A stretch of DNA of 64,000 nucleotides from Alphaproteobacteria bacterium (GTDB lineage: Bacteria; Pseudomonadota; Alphaproteobacteria; Sphingomonadales; Emcibacteraceae). This document shows, one piece after another, positions 1 to 9,100 of the stretch. The notes beneath the pieces were generated by a model. That model was not told the origin of the DNA. It was given only the letters and a program-made list of their open reading frames with translations, and did not search any database. Each line of letters starts with the position of its first letter. Positions within the stretch are counted from its first letter, which is position 1. Location: NCBI GenBank assembly GCA_030428615.1, contig JAUIDN010000003.1, positions 124,001-188,000 on the forward strand, in the 5' to 3' direction. Made by a program: the position numbers and the translations under genes.

Positions 1-672
1 ACCACCTACTTGCCTATTATTGGCTTCTATGACTTCCATAATGTCACGGTAACGAAGCTTATACTTAATGAGCTTAAGAGGATCAATTTGGACCTGATAC
101 TGACGCTCCTGGCCACCCCAAGACATTACATCATCGACACCGGGCGCAGTGCGCAATATCAATCTTACGGACCAATCCTGTAATGTCCGCAGGTCCATCT
201 CTGTGGTTGCATTTTCCAGCGTTTCGTCCGCTTTTTCAATAGTATACCAAAGTACCTGTCCTAGTCCGGAAGTGTTTGGGCCCAATTCAGGCGTGCCGTA
301 ACCCTCAGGTATTCGCTCGCCAACTTCCTGTAATCTTTCCATAACCAAGCGCCGAACAAAGTAGATATCCATATTGTCTTCAAAATAAACAGCCACGTAT
401 GACAAACCAAAGAGACTTACGGAACGAATTTCCTGAACGCTTGGTAAACCAGCCATTCCAGATTCAATAGGAAATGTGAGAAGTTGTTCAACATCTTCTG
501 CGGCTAAACCGGGAGATTCAGTGTAGATATTTACCTGAACCGGCGTAACGTCAGGAAAGGCATCAATTGGAACGTCATTAACTGCTCTTAGTCCTAAGGC
601 TGCAATCACAGCGAAACCAATGATGACTAAGAATTTGTATTCCAGCGCTTTTTCAACAAGTGAATTTAACAT
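1..672 (-). CDS. czcA: Heavy-metal efflux RND transporter, CzcA/CusA family (N-terminal part)
   Basis: Inner-membrane proton-driven pump subunit of a tripartite metal exporter. The 224 visible codons give the N terminus; the gene runs off the left edge. The first transmembrane helix lies near residues 10-30 and is followed by the family-typical stretches VPIDAFPDVTP and GLAAEDVEQLLTFPIE, then the porter domain with SLFGLSYV and APGVDDVMSWGG. The start is ATG preceded by an AAAGGA ribosome site. It begins 12 nt after the adaptor gene, as the last visible gene of the operon. Substrate metal (Zn, Cd, Co or Cu/Ag) cannot be told because the selective transmembrane residues are outside the window. 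Confidence 0.93.
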   Translation of the reverse strand, partial: MLNSLVEKALEYKFLVIIGFAVIAALGLRAVNDVPIDAFPDVTPVQVNIYTESPGLAAEDVEQLLTFPIESGMAGLPSVQEIRSVSLFGLSYVAVYFEDNMDIYFVRRLVMERLQEVGERIPEGYGTPELGPNTSGLGQVLWYTIEKADETLENATTEMDLRTLQDWSVRLILRTAPGVDDVMSWGGQERQYQVQIDPLKLIKYKLRYRDIMEVIEANNRQVGG

Positions 673-684
673 TTTTATATCCTT

Positions 685-1839
685 TTAATCATCATCGCCA
701 ATCTTGGATTTCAAGATAAGAGACTTTAAGAGAAAGATTTGGCTAGAAACGATTTGGTCGCCTAGTCGGAGGCCAGATAGAATTTCGGTCCATCCCCCTA
801 AACTTCTTCCAGTTTGAACCGCTACGGGATGTAATTCTTCACCTTCTAATTTGAATACTACTTCTTCTCCATAAAGGATCGTCAACGACTCTTGGGGAAC
901 CGCGAGTGCTTGCGAACTTTCTCCTGTTTGAATAGCAATGTTTACAAATTCACCTGGATGCAAACTATCCAATTTGTTATCAAACACAGCTCGAATACCA
1001 ATTGTTCGACTTTCTTCATTAACAATATGATGAACCTGAATTACATTTCCTTGGATGTGATCTTCCGTCTCCTCGAGTACAGCAATTGAGCCAACTTCAA
1101 TATCGGTTGCTTTATTCGGCGGTAACTGGGCCTCAACCCAAATGCTTTCCTCGTTTGCAATTTTCATCAAAAGTTCACCGGCCTCAACGAATTGGCCAAC
1201 AACAAAGTCGTCCTGAATAACCGTGCCGGATTTCATTGCGTACAATTCATATAAACCTGAGGTTAGAGAGGCGTCTTCACTATTAATGATTTCCTCCGCT
1301 TGCGCTTCTGTCATTCCGAAAGCCAGCACGCGAGCCATGGCTTGCTGAGCCTGAATTTGTGCCTCAATATAGCGTTGGCCTGAAACGACATCACTTCCGA
1401 GGTTCTGCACGCGCTGCCACTCTCTTTGAGCTAATCTTAGATTACCCTGAGCTTCCGCCATTTCGACACTGGATATGGTTACTAGTTTTTGACCTTGAGA
1501 AACAATGTCACCCATAATTACGTGACGTTCTATTATTTGCCCAGATATTCTTGACACAATTTGTGACGAAGTGTAGGAGTTTTCTCTCACTTCACCTGGC
1601 GCATTTATGGTTTCAGTAAGAACTTGTTCAGATACGAGAGTTAGGTCGACACCATTCTCCTGCCTTTCTTGTTCGGACATAGTTACGAAAGTAATTTCTT
1701 CTTCTTCACCTTCTTCATGATCTTCCTCTTGTGCGAGGGCAACACCGAAATTAGTGAAAGGTATAATATTTAATGATATAACGGCAGAAAGGCCGAAGAA
1801 TATCATCAAAGCTTTGTAGTTTAAGTTATTCATTTTCAT
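685..1839 (-). CDS. czcB: Efflux RND transporter periplasmic adaptor, CzcB/CusB type
   Basis: Membrane-fusion protein linking the CzcA pump to the outer-membrane channel. I chose the ATG that overlaps the czcC stop by 4 nt (ATGA) because a GGAG site lies 8 nt upstream; an in-frame ATG 18 nt earlier lies inside czcC. The 384-residue product has a signal peptide (about 1-36, ending GVALAQ), then an acidic, His-containing patch (38-48, EEDHEEGEEEE) that could bind metal, a lipoyl-like domain (ISGQIIERHVIMGDIVSQGQ), a helical hairpin and the C-terminal barrel domains. Length is normal for the family. The metal-binding role of the acidic patch is inference. Confidence 0.93.
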   Translation of the reverse strand: MKMNNLNYKALMIFFGLSAVISLNIIPFTNFGVALAQEEDHEEGEEEEITFVTMSEQERQENGVDLTLVSEQVLTETINAPGEVRENSYTSSQIVSRISGQIIERHVIMGDIVSQGQKLVTISSVEMAEAQGNLRLAQREWQRVQNLGSDVVSGQRYIEAQIQAQQAMARVLAFGMTEAQAEEIINSEDASLTSGLYELYAMKSGTVIQDDFVVGQFVEAGELLMKIANEESIWVEAQLPPNKATDIEVGSIAVLEETEDHIQGNVIQVHHIVNEESRTIGIRAVFDNKLDSLHPGEFVNIAIQTGESSQALAVPQESLTILYGEEVVFKLEGEELHPVAVQTGRSLGGWTEILSGLRLGDQIVSSQIFLLKSLILKSKIGDDD

Positions 1840-3098
1840 TGTATTTTCTCCAGCCATTTATCAAAGGTGTTGCTAGCATTTTGCCAAGCAAACCAAGCAT
1901 TCCATAATCTGGCATTTAACTCGATTGATGTGTTTTCTACTTCAAATGTTTGGTTAAGTTGTACGAGATAGTCCACCGCACTAATTTCTCGGGCCTCAAG
2001 GAGCCTTTTAAGTAAGTCACGCTGCTCACTTAAAGGTTCTGCTCCATGCTTACTCCACTCATCCCATGCAGTAGCTGCTGATTGATAACGATTCATGGTT
2101 GCCTCAAGTCGGGCGGCTACTCGATTTTCAACAACAAAATATTCTTGTTCAGCTTTGTTTAGGTCTGCTCCGGCAGCAAGAACCTCTGCTTTATAGCTAT
2201 TCCAAATTGGTAACGGCAGCGATAGCTTTAATCCGACTGTGGTGTGGCGCGGCTCAGAATCAACTCGAGAACCTCCGCCTTCTTGGCCAACTGTTATACC
2301 TACTGTTGGATCAGGTTTTCGCTCTAATTTAGCCACACCAATTTGTTGTCTATATATGTCAACTTGATTTCTTGCGAATATTATCTCTGGCAGTGTTCCA
2401 ATGTCAGATACAAATGTGAGTTCATCATCTGTGACGGGTACGCCATATAAGTTTGGCCATACCTCACGTTTCTCGCCCACTAAGGCAACTAAGTTTTCCT
2501 CACTCTGTAATAATTCGTTTTCTGCTTCATTCTTCGCTGATTGAGCCTCAGAAAGTGTCAGCATCGCTGTTAGCAATTCAGAACGAGGAAGTTCTCCAGC
2601 CTGATTTCTTCTTTGAGCGAGATTTAAGAAATCCTCACTTAATTGGGTGCGGTCTTCTGTTATTTTGTAAATATTCAGTGCCGATTGATATTCAATCAAA
2701 CTTTGTAAGACTTCGGTGAGCAGGTCTTTTTTCGCCAGAATGAAAGCAGTTTTGGATGCATCAACTTCTGCATCACCAACTCTGGTTCGCGCCCGGCGTT
2801 TTCCAGACCAATCTATGGTCTGCGAGATGCCTATCTCTCTTTCTCTTTCTCTATTATCCACGTAACCAAGCTCTATTTCGGGATTATATGTTGGCTTAGA
2901 TTTAGCCTGAGCGCGTGCTTCTATTGCCCTTTGGTTTGCCTGATTAGATAGTAAAGAAGGATGTTTTTCCAAAATCTGGGTTATAAAATCATGTAAAACA
3001 GGTCTCTTTGTCGCCTCTTGTGCAATAGATTCCTGCGTGATTGATATGAAAATGCTAATCATTGCCATACCAAGCACAGTATTGCGTACGGTTCTCAT
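1836..3098 (-). CDS. czcC: TolC-family outer-membrane channel, CzcC type
   Basis: Outer-membrane component of the Czc/Cus-type exporter. The 420-residue product starts with a signal peptide (MRTVRNTVLGMAMISIFISI, cleaved near SIAQ), followed by two TolC repeats of long heptad-like helices. The motif PTVGITVGQEGGG and the strand LSLPLPIWNSYKAEV are typical of this family. It overlaps the adaptor gene by 4 nt and follows the small Cys/His gene by 55 nt, giving the order CDF, small protein, CzcC, CzcB, CzcA. Confidence 0.92.
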   Translation of the reverse strand: MRTVRNTVLGMAMISIFISITQESIAQEATKRPVLHDFITQILEKHPSLLSNQANQRAIEARAQAKSKPTYNPEIELGYVDNREREREIGISQTIDWSGKRRARTRVGDAEVDASKTAFILAKKDLLTEVLQSLIEYQSALNIYKITEDRTQLSEDFLNLAQRRNQAGELPRSELLTAMLTLSEAQSAKNEAENELLQSEENLVALVGEKREVWPNLYGVPVTDDELTFVSDIGTLPEIIFARNQVDIYRQQIGVAKLERKPDPTVGITVGQEGGGSRVDSEPRHTTVGLKLSLPLPIWNSYKAEVLAAGADLNKAEQEYFVVENRVAARLEATMNRYQSAATAWDEWSKHGAEPLSEQRDLLKRLLEAREISAVDYLVQLNQTFEVENTSIELNARLWNAWFAWQNASNTFDKWLEKIQ

Positions 3099-3153
3099 AC
3101 GGATTACTCTCTTTTGTAGTTCAATTTCTCATTAATAGTATTGGTGTAATTAC

Positions 3154-3531
3154 CTATGAGAGCTGAAAGAGAGGGGGAGGAGTGGATGGTTTTAAGAACT
3201 GGGAAACTAGAGTTTGTATTCCGAAAGGAATATCTCTGTTAGTCATATTGGATGTACCTGCTAAATCCAAAATTGCAAAAGTAGCTAAGTGATGTAAACA
3301 ATGGTCAGCACAATGTTGATCGTTATCGACATCAGTTACATTATCAAACTGCATTGATAATTTTTGGGGTGAGTCGACCTTCCATTCACTTTTAAATTCA
3401 GCGGGATCAAGGACAGCAATATCAACGGTCGCCCCCACGACAAAAACAATAAGCATTAATATATTTAGATATTTGACCATATTAAAATTTGTCTTCGTTG
3501 TTTGATTTGCTGCTCGTGAAATTCCACTCAT
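3154..3531 (-). CDS. Small exported Cys/His-containing protein of the metal-efflux operon
   Basis: No named family recognised. The 125-residue product has a hydrophobic N-terminal segment (about 18-40), which may be a signal or anchor, then a DNDQHCADHCLHH cluster with two Cys and three His suited to metal binding. The start codon overlaps the stop of the CDF gene (ATGA), so translation is probably coupled; an internal Met at residue 18 just before the hydrophobic stretch is an alternative start. Its place inside a metal-efflux operon suggests a periplasmic metal sensor or chaperone, comparable in position to the small proteins of cnr and czc operons. That role is inference. Confidence 0.75.
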   Translation of the reverse strand: MSGISRAANQTTKTNFNMVKYLNILMLIVFVVGATVDIAVLDPAEFKSEWKVDSPQKLSMQFDNVTDVDNDQHCADHCLHHLATFAILDLAGTSNMTNRDIPFGIQTLVSQFLKPSTPPPLFQLS

Positions 3532-4154
3532 GCCATTGCACTTTGTTTAAGTTCCGCTCTTGATTGCTTAATTATTTGAACAGCAGAATTTATAAATAAA
3601 CCGGCTAAAACAAAAGCTACTATCAAATCGGGCCACGCTGTATTGCTAGCGGCGATGCCAGAGGCCGCAATAATTACTGCTAGATTTCCGATGGCATCAT
3701 TGCGGCTGCATAGCCAAACTGACCTGACGTTTGAATCTCCATCTTTATAACGAACGAGCAATAACGCGCTTATAACGTTCGCGCTAAATGCCACCAGACC
3801 AATCGCACCCATTGTTATTGGTTCCGGCACTTCTATAAAGATCACTCTATATCCCGTAGTGCCAAGTACCCAAGCAGCGATAACCAAGAGCGATATGCCC
3901 TTAAACAAGCCAGCTTTTGCCCTCGTCGCTAATGGCATTCCAATAACAACGAGCGAAATTGTGTATGTTGCAGTATCTCCCAGGAAATCGAGTGAGTCAG
4001 CGAGGAGAGCCGTAGACTTAGAAATTACCCCACCAGACAGTTCGACAAAGAACATTATCAAATTGATGGCGATGATTACTATAAGCACACGTTTATATGA
4101 CTTTGATGACCCATCAAAGTTCTGATCTATTCCACATCCACAATTATTTGACAT
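3528..4154 (-). CDS. Cation diffusion facilitator (CDF) metal transporter
   Basis: Inner-membrane metal/proton antiporter. The 208-residue product has a Cys-rich N terminus (NNCGCG), six predicted membrane segments and no long cytoplasmic C-terminal domain, so it is shorter than typical 300-residue CDF proteins. Metal-site motifs are LADSLDFLGD in helix 2 and WLCSRNDAIGN in helix 5, where Cys stands four residues before the Asp, in the place of the usual His; I believe this is normal for this short subfamily. GTG one codon upstream is an alternative start. It is the first gene behind the MerR-type promoter. Confidence 0.88.
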   Translation of the reverse strand: MSNNCGCGIDQNFDGSSKSYKRVLIVIIAINLIMFFVELSGGVISKSTALLADSLDFLGDTATYTISLVVIGMPLATRAKAGLFKGISLLVIAAWVLGTTGYRVIFIEVPEPITMGAIGLVAFSANVISALLLVRYKDGDSNVRSVWLCSRNDAIGNLAVIIAASGIAASNTAWPDLIVAFVLAGLFINSAVQIIKQSRAELKQSAMA

Positions 4155-4189
4155 CACATTAACCGAATCACTTGTTTGTTGTTGTGCTA

Positions 4190-4220
4190 ATCATACATGC
4201 TATAGTAACTGTAGGAGCAA
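4190..4220 (-). promoter_or_regulatory. MerR-type promoter/operator of the efflux operon
   Basis: Read on the minus strand the elements are TTGCTC, a 19-nt spacer and TATGAT. The overlong spacer contains a dyad (CTACAGT and ACTATAG around one central base, one mismatch). This is the arrangement known for MerR-family activators, which unwind a promoter with a 19-20 bp spacer when metal binds. The predicted start point lies about 30 nt before the CDF gene, with the merR-like gene on the other side. Confidence 0.8.
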
Positions 4221-4234
4221 GAGGAGATTTAACA

Positions 4235-4669
4235 ATGACCGAAGAATTTATGATCGGCGAACTTGCCAAGCGCACTGATTGTAAAGTTCAAACGATCCGA
4301 TATTACGAGCAAATTGGTGTGATGCCGCCCGCCGTCAGGGCCGAAAATAATCGTCGAATGTATCAATATTCTCATATAGAACGGCTAATGTTTATCCGAC
4401 ATAGCAGAGCGCTTGGATTCACACTGGAAGACATTCGTGAGCTGTTAACATTATCAGATCAACCTGATCATACTTGCGCGGAAGTAGATAGAATAGCCAA
4501 GAATAATTTAGAAAATATTCAAAAGAAAATTAGAGTATTAAATATAATGGAAAAAGAAATGAAGCGGATGATATCGAAGTGCGAAGGAAATAAAGTTTCT
4601 CAGTGCCTTATAATAAAAGCACTCGCGGACCATGCGATTGCAGAAAAAATCAAAAAGACATCGTCTTAG
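4235..4669 (+). CDS. MerR-family metal-responsive transcriptional activator
   Basis: DNA-binding regulator of the divergent efflux operon. The 144-residue start at this ATG is supported by a GAGGAG site 6 nt upstream; an earlier in-frame start would add 21 residues and put the operator inside the gene. The N-terminal winged helix shows KVQTIRYYEQIGVMPP, followed by the coiled-coil dimer helix. Cysteines at about 81, 116 and 124 match the three-Cys metal site of MerR/PbrR/CadR-like proteins, so Pb, Cd, Zn or Hg are possible inducers. The efflux context favours Zn/Cd/Pb/Co over mercury. Confidence 0.9.
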   Translation: MTEEFMIGELAKRTDCKVQTIRYYEQIGVMPPAVRAENNRRMYQYSHIERLMFIRHSRALGFTLEDIRELLTLSDQPDHTCAEVDRIAKNNLENIQKKIRVLNIMEKEMKRMISKCEGNKVSQCLIIKALADHAIAEKIKKTSS

Positions 4670-5220
4670 ATTAGCGACACACTAACTTTGATTTTCGCTG
4701 GACCTATGAAGATATATTCACTTCAATAGTGCAATGCTTGGTTTGACAATTTTCAAAAAGTGTTTCCCTCATTTTCTTCTTATAGACGCTTCATCAATTT
4801 CAATTATTCTCAATTGAGGGGATTTTGAATAGCGCTTTAAGTACGATTACTCTACTTAAGAAACCAGCGAATACTGGTTGAACATGTAAGTCACTTTTAC
4901 CTTACCCTAATCCCAAACCCAATCTAGAGTTTGATGCACATCACAAAAACTATGAATGTTCCCTTTGGGTTGAATTCAAAGGCTCAATTTATCGAATATT
5001 TGCGGACACACTAATTTTATTAAATTAGCGAATTCTAATGTATATTTCACACTTCCTGTTTATAAGAACTTGTTTCCATATATCGTGAGTTTCACTTGAA
5101 TGCAATCTGGCACAATTCTGGCACAGTAAGGGGCGATATTCAGCGATTGACAGCGACGCCAAGCGACGCTAAACTATTGATATCGTTGAAAACATCAATT
5201 AAATCAACGTGCTATGAACC

Positions 5221-5266
5221 CCTCCGAAGGCAGAGGTCGTGAGTTCGAATCTCGCCGGGTGCGCCA
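5221..5266 (+). repeat. tRNA-Arg 3' fragment, left copy of a 46-bp direct repeat (att-like)
   Basis: The sequence equals the 3' part of a tRNA gene from the anticodon loop (CTCCGAA, anticodon CCG, Arg) through variable loop, T arm (GTGAG, TTCGAAT, CTCGC), 3' acceptor strand (CGGGTGC), discriminator G and encoded CCA. The 5' half is absent, so it is not a working tRNA gene. An identical copy lies at 20784. Such a fragment starting at the anticodon loop is the usual scar of tyrosine-recombinase integration into a tRNA gene. Confidence 0.8.
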
Positions 5267-5397
5267 GTAACTTATTGATATTAATATATTATTACAAATT
5301 GACCCGATCTCTAATAACTTATCCTTCTTCCTAGCAATCATATAGCAATCACAAAATCCAATAACTTATTTTAACAAATTAGAACGAAACAAATTTA

Positions 5398-5419
5398 GTC
5401 AACCTTTCGTCAAGTTGAC
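5398..5419. promoter_or_regulatory. Inverted repeat upstream of the response-regulator gene
   Basis: GTCAAC and GTTGAC are separated by 10 nt, about 65 nt before the start codon. The position suits an operator, but nothing identifies the binding protein. Confidence 0.3.
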
Positions 5420-5485
5420 ATTCAATAACAACCTATCTAGGGTTATATTGTGTAAACAAAGTAAACTGTTAGCAAAAGATTTAGT

Positions 5486-6127
5486 ATGCCTCCAAAAATA
5501 ATCATAGCTGATGATCACCCAATTTTTAGAAACGCAATGATCCAGACATTAATGTCGAACTTACCCGCAATGGTATCGTATGAAGCAGCAAATCTAAAAG
5601 ATCTCGATCAGATATTAAGCGCCAATATTGATGCAGATTTATTGATACTTGATCTCCATATGCCGGGTATAAACGGATTTGAAGGACTGGCATATATAGC
5701 ACAGAAACACAAAGATTTACCCATCATTATGATTTCTGCCGACGAAGAACCTTCAATTGCCTCAATGTCTATGCGCCATGGCGCCATGGGCTTCATACCA
5801 AAATCATCCAAAGTTCAGCAGATAACTGATGCCGTAAATGACGTATTGGCAGGTAACAAATACTTTCCAAACATTGATGGCACGATAGATTCCAGTGAAA
5901 CAGACCGGTTAATCGATAAAGTCTCTAAATTAACAGGACGACAATTAGAAGTATTTAACCTTTTGTCGGAAGGATTATTAAACAAGCAAATTGCTTATAA
6001 AATGAATGTAACAGAGGCTACGGTCAAAGCACACCTAACTACAATAATGCGAAAACTTGAAGTTAACAATAGGACAGAGGTTGTGCTTATTGCGAATAAA
6101 ATTAGCATAAACCAATATGTAAGTTAA
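5486..6127 (+). CDS. LuxR/NarL-type response regulator, CrbR/ErdR-like
   Basis: Transcription factor of a two-component system. The receiver domain (1-120) has the acidic pair D9/D10, phospho-acceptor D56 (LLILDLHMP), S84 and K106. The LuxR helix-turn-helix spans about 149-205 (LTGRQLEVFNLLSEGLLNKQ and TEATVKAHLTTIMRKL). It is convergent with, and overlaps by 4 nt, the gene of a kinase bearing a sodium:solute symporter domain. Known CrbR/CrbS (Vibrio) and ErdR/MxtR (Pseudomonas) pairs switch on acs. With acs and actP nearby, control of acetate use is the likely job; the pairing is inferred from context. Confidence 0.88.
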   Translation: MPPKIIIADDHPIFRNAMIQTLMSNLPAMVSYEAANLKDLDQILSANIDADLLILDLHMPGINGFEGLAYIAQKHKDLPIIMISADEEPSIASMSMRHGAMGFIPKSSKVQQITDAVNDVLAGNKYFPNIDGTIDSSETDRLIDKVSKLTGRQLEVFNLLSEGLLNKQIAYKMNVTEATVKAHLTTIMRKLEVNNRTEVVLIANKISINQYVS

Positions 6128-9100
6128 TTGGTATAGGCCCTGTTACTCTCGATAATTTTTCCAATTGTCACCCTCAATTCTGCTGGTTTTACTGGTTTAT
6201 ATAAAAGTTCACACCCCAATTCTGTTATGATTGATTTCACTTCATCCGAATAGTTCGCCGTTACGAATAATGTTGGAGTACTTTGGTTATATTTTTTCTC
6301 GTAGGCATCAACAAAATCCGCACCTGTTTGTTCGTCATCCAATTGATAATCAACAATAAGAATGTCTGGTTTAAACCCGTTATTTACTCTCTCATCTAAT
6401 TCGGAAATACTGCTCAACGTTCTCACATTATAATTCCAACTCGTCATTAGTTCAGCCATTGCGTCTAATGTCTGCAAATTATTATCTACGCAAAGCACAT
6501 TCATATTTTTGAGGTTTATGTATTCCTGATTTTGTTCCTTGACGGTCACATTCTCTATGTTTTGAACTTTAGTAGATTTATCCACAAGCACGTTAAAAAC
6601 ACTGCCTCTTCCTATCTCTGAACGAAGGGAAATTGAATGCCCTAACTTTTCCGCTGTTCGCTGGCTGATTGACAATCCCAATCCAAGGCCAGTGTCTTCA
6701 GCATTAATTTCGGAATTCTGAAATCGTTTAAATTCTTCAAAAATATATTCTTCCAATCCATCTTCAATGCCTACACCAGTATCCCAAACTGAAATAAGCA
6801 CTTTATCCCCCCTAGTTCTACTGGTAACCAAAATCCCCCCAGTGTGTGTGTAGCGTAAAGCATTACTCAATAGATTTTGAAGAATTCTATATAAAAGCTT
6901 CGGGTCGCTGTAGATCACATGTTTGCTTGGAAGGACTTTGAATTTAAGGTGTTTTTTCTGCACAAAATCAGAAAACTGATCTTCCAGAGAATTAAATAAT
7001 TCCTGCACCGGAAACGATTTTTTACTAGGCTTCACATTCCCGCTGTCGAGCTTGATAAATTCGACTAGAGATTGGATAATGTTGCCCGCCACTTTTAAGC
7101 TCTGATCTGTCTTATGGACCAATTCTAATTGATTATCCGTCATTGATTTCGTGTCTGAATTTAGTATTTGGCAAAATAGTCTCGCTGCATTAAATGGTTG
7201 CATTAGATCGTGACTGGCTGCTGCCATAAATCGTGATTTGCTTTGGTCGGCTTTTTCCGCCAACGCCTTAGCCTGCTCAAGTGCCAAAACAGTATTATTT
7301 AATTCTTCTGTTCTGGACAATACCCTATTCTCAAGCGTTACATTTATTTCCTTAAGCGCAAGTTCGGCATTCCTAAGGTGAGAGATATCATGCGACACAA
7401 AATATACGCCTCTGATTTCTCCATCGGCCGATAAATCAGGGATAAAAGAATTATTATAATATTCAATTTGGTCCTTAAATATGGAAGATTCAAACTGCTG
7501 CTTTTCACCGGAAAAGGCCCGGCGAAGATATTTTTTATTTTGATCTATAGTGCTTTTCGGCATGACCTGTTCAATATGTCTACCGATTATTTGTTCCGTT
7601 GTCTTATTATACGCTTCTGCAAAAAATTTATTACAAAATCTGATTATCTGGTTTATGTCGATATACGCTAATGCCGCAGGAACGTTATCCGTATACAGCG
7701 CTATCTGTTGTTCTTTATACCTCAATTCCGCTTCGATTTTTTTATAACTTGAAATATCGGTATATGTTGTAACGCACCCGCCATCGGGCAAAGGGTGGCC
7801 CTTTATTTCAATAACGCGCCCATCTTTGCCAATCCTCTCAAATCGAAAACTCAAACCACTATCAAGATGCTTTAAATGCTCCTTCACATAAGTTTCGGTA
7901 TCCGTACCGACAAAATAGCCTCTTCCCAGATTAAACCTCACTATTTCCTCTATTGGCATCCCAATCTTTAATAATTTTTCCGGGTAATCCATCAGCCGTA
8001 CATAACTTTTATTCCATCCAACCAGCTTATTGTCATTATCAATCACATTAATGCCCTGTGTGATATTATCCATTGTCACATCTAGTAGGTTTCTATTAAA
8101 TTTAAGGGCCAGAGAAGTTGTGCTCAATAAACTGAAAATACTATCAAATTCCAGACCTTTATCCTTTAATACGGATCTGAGAAGCTCCCTGGCAGATGGC
8201 GCACCTATAACTCCGGATAAAGCGTTCTCCGTGAATTCTATAAGTTTCTGATCAGCAATCTGATTTTCATCATCAATAGGTGGTGAGTAATTTTCAAATA
8301 ACGCGTTAGCCCGCTTCTTACCGATTACAACACCCGCTGTAGATTTTAAATCACGCACACGAATTTCATGTTTTGGGATTGAGTTGCTGGTTTCATTACT
8401 CGAATGCGGTTTTTGTTCAACGTAAATGAACGATTGTATTTTTTCTGTAAGTGTTTGCGATGTATTAATCGAAACGATAATGATCGCCAAGATATTAACC
8501 AACATTGAAAACAGTACCGCTTCTGTAAGTAGCGATTGTTCTACCAGAATACGGCCCGGCGATAATGGCGATTCTCCATTTAATGCCGGCCAAATAAAAT
8601 ATAACCAACAACTGGTCCCCAGAATCAGGCCCGCCAACGCCCCCTTTTTGTTTGATCTTATCCAGAACATACCTAACACTATTGCCGGTGCAAATTGAAT
8701 AACTGCAGAAAACGACACCAGACCGAAAGAAGCTAAAGTCTGCGTCGTGTCAATTATCCTAAAAAAAACATATGCTCCCAGAAGCAGTAACGTAATCGAT
8801 AACCTACGGATAATTAAAATCCACTTATTTAGATCATTACCGACTTTTATATTTTTTCGCGAAAACCTGATCAGATTAGGTAAAATCAAATCATTACTTA
8901 CCATAGTACTTAAAGTAACCGTCGCAACGATTACCATCGCTGTCGCCGCCGATAACCCTCCAATAAACGAAACAACACTTAACCAACCCTGATTTTGTGA
9001 AATAGGTAAAAAGAGAACATAAAAATCTGTGTTAACATCGGAACTATTTAGAATCTGCGATCCGGCAACTACGATAGGTATAATAAATAGTGAAAATAAA

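Larger units (their letters stand above)
4670..5485. other. Non-coding stretch with a tRNA 3' fragment
   Basis: An 816-nt AT-rich interval with no convincing gene. It contains two direct copies of TCTGGCACA 11 nt apart (5106-5114 and 5117-5125) and several AGCGA steps just left of the tRNA-Arg 3' fragment at 5221, which could be recombinase arm-type sites. To the right lies the promoter region of the response-regulator gene. No integrase gene is present. Confidence 0.5.

Noticed and set aside
3528-4154. Broken CDF transporter (missing His metal ligand, short length)
   Set aside because: The Cys in WLCSRNDAIGN and the lack of a C-terminal domain look typical of the short CDF subfamily in such operons, so this is not evidence of decay.
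5221-5266. Functional tRNA-Arg gene
   Set aside because: The 5' acceptor strand, D arm and 5' anticodon stem are absent upstream; the same holds for 20784-20829.
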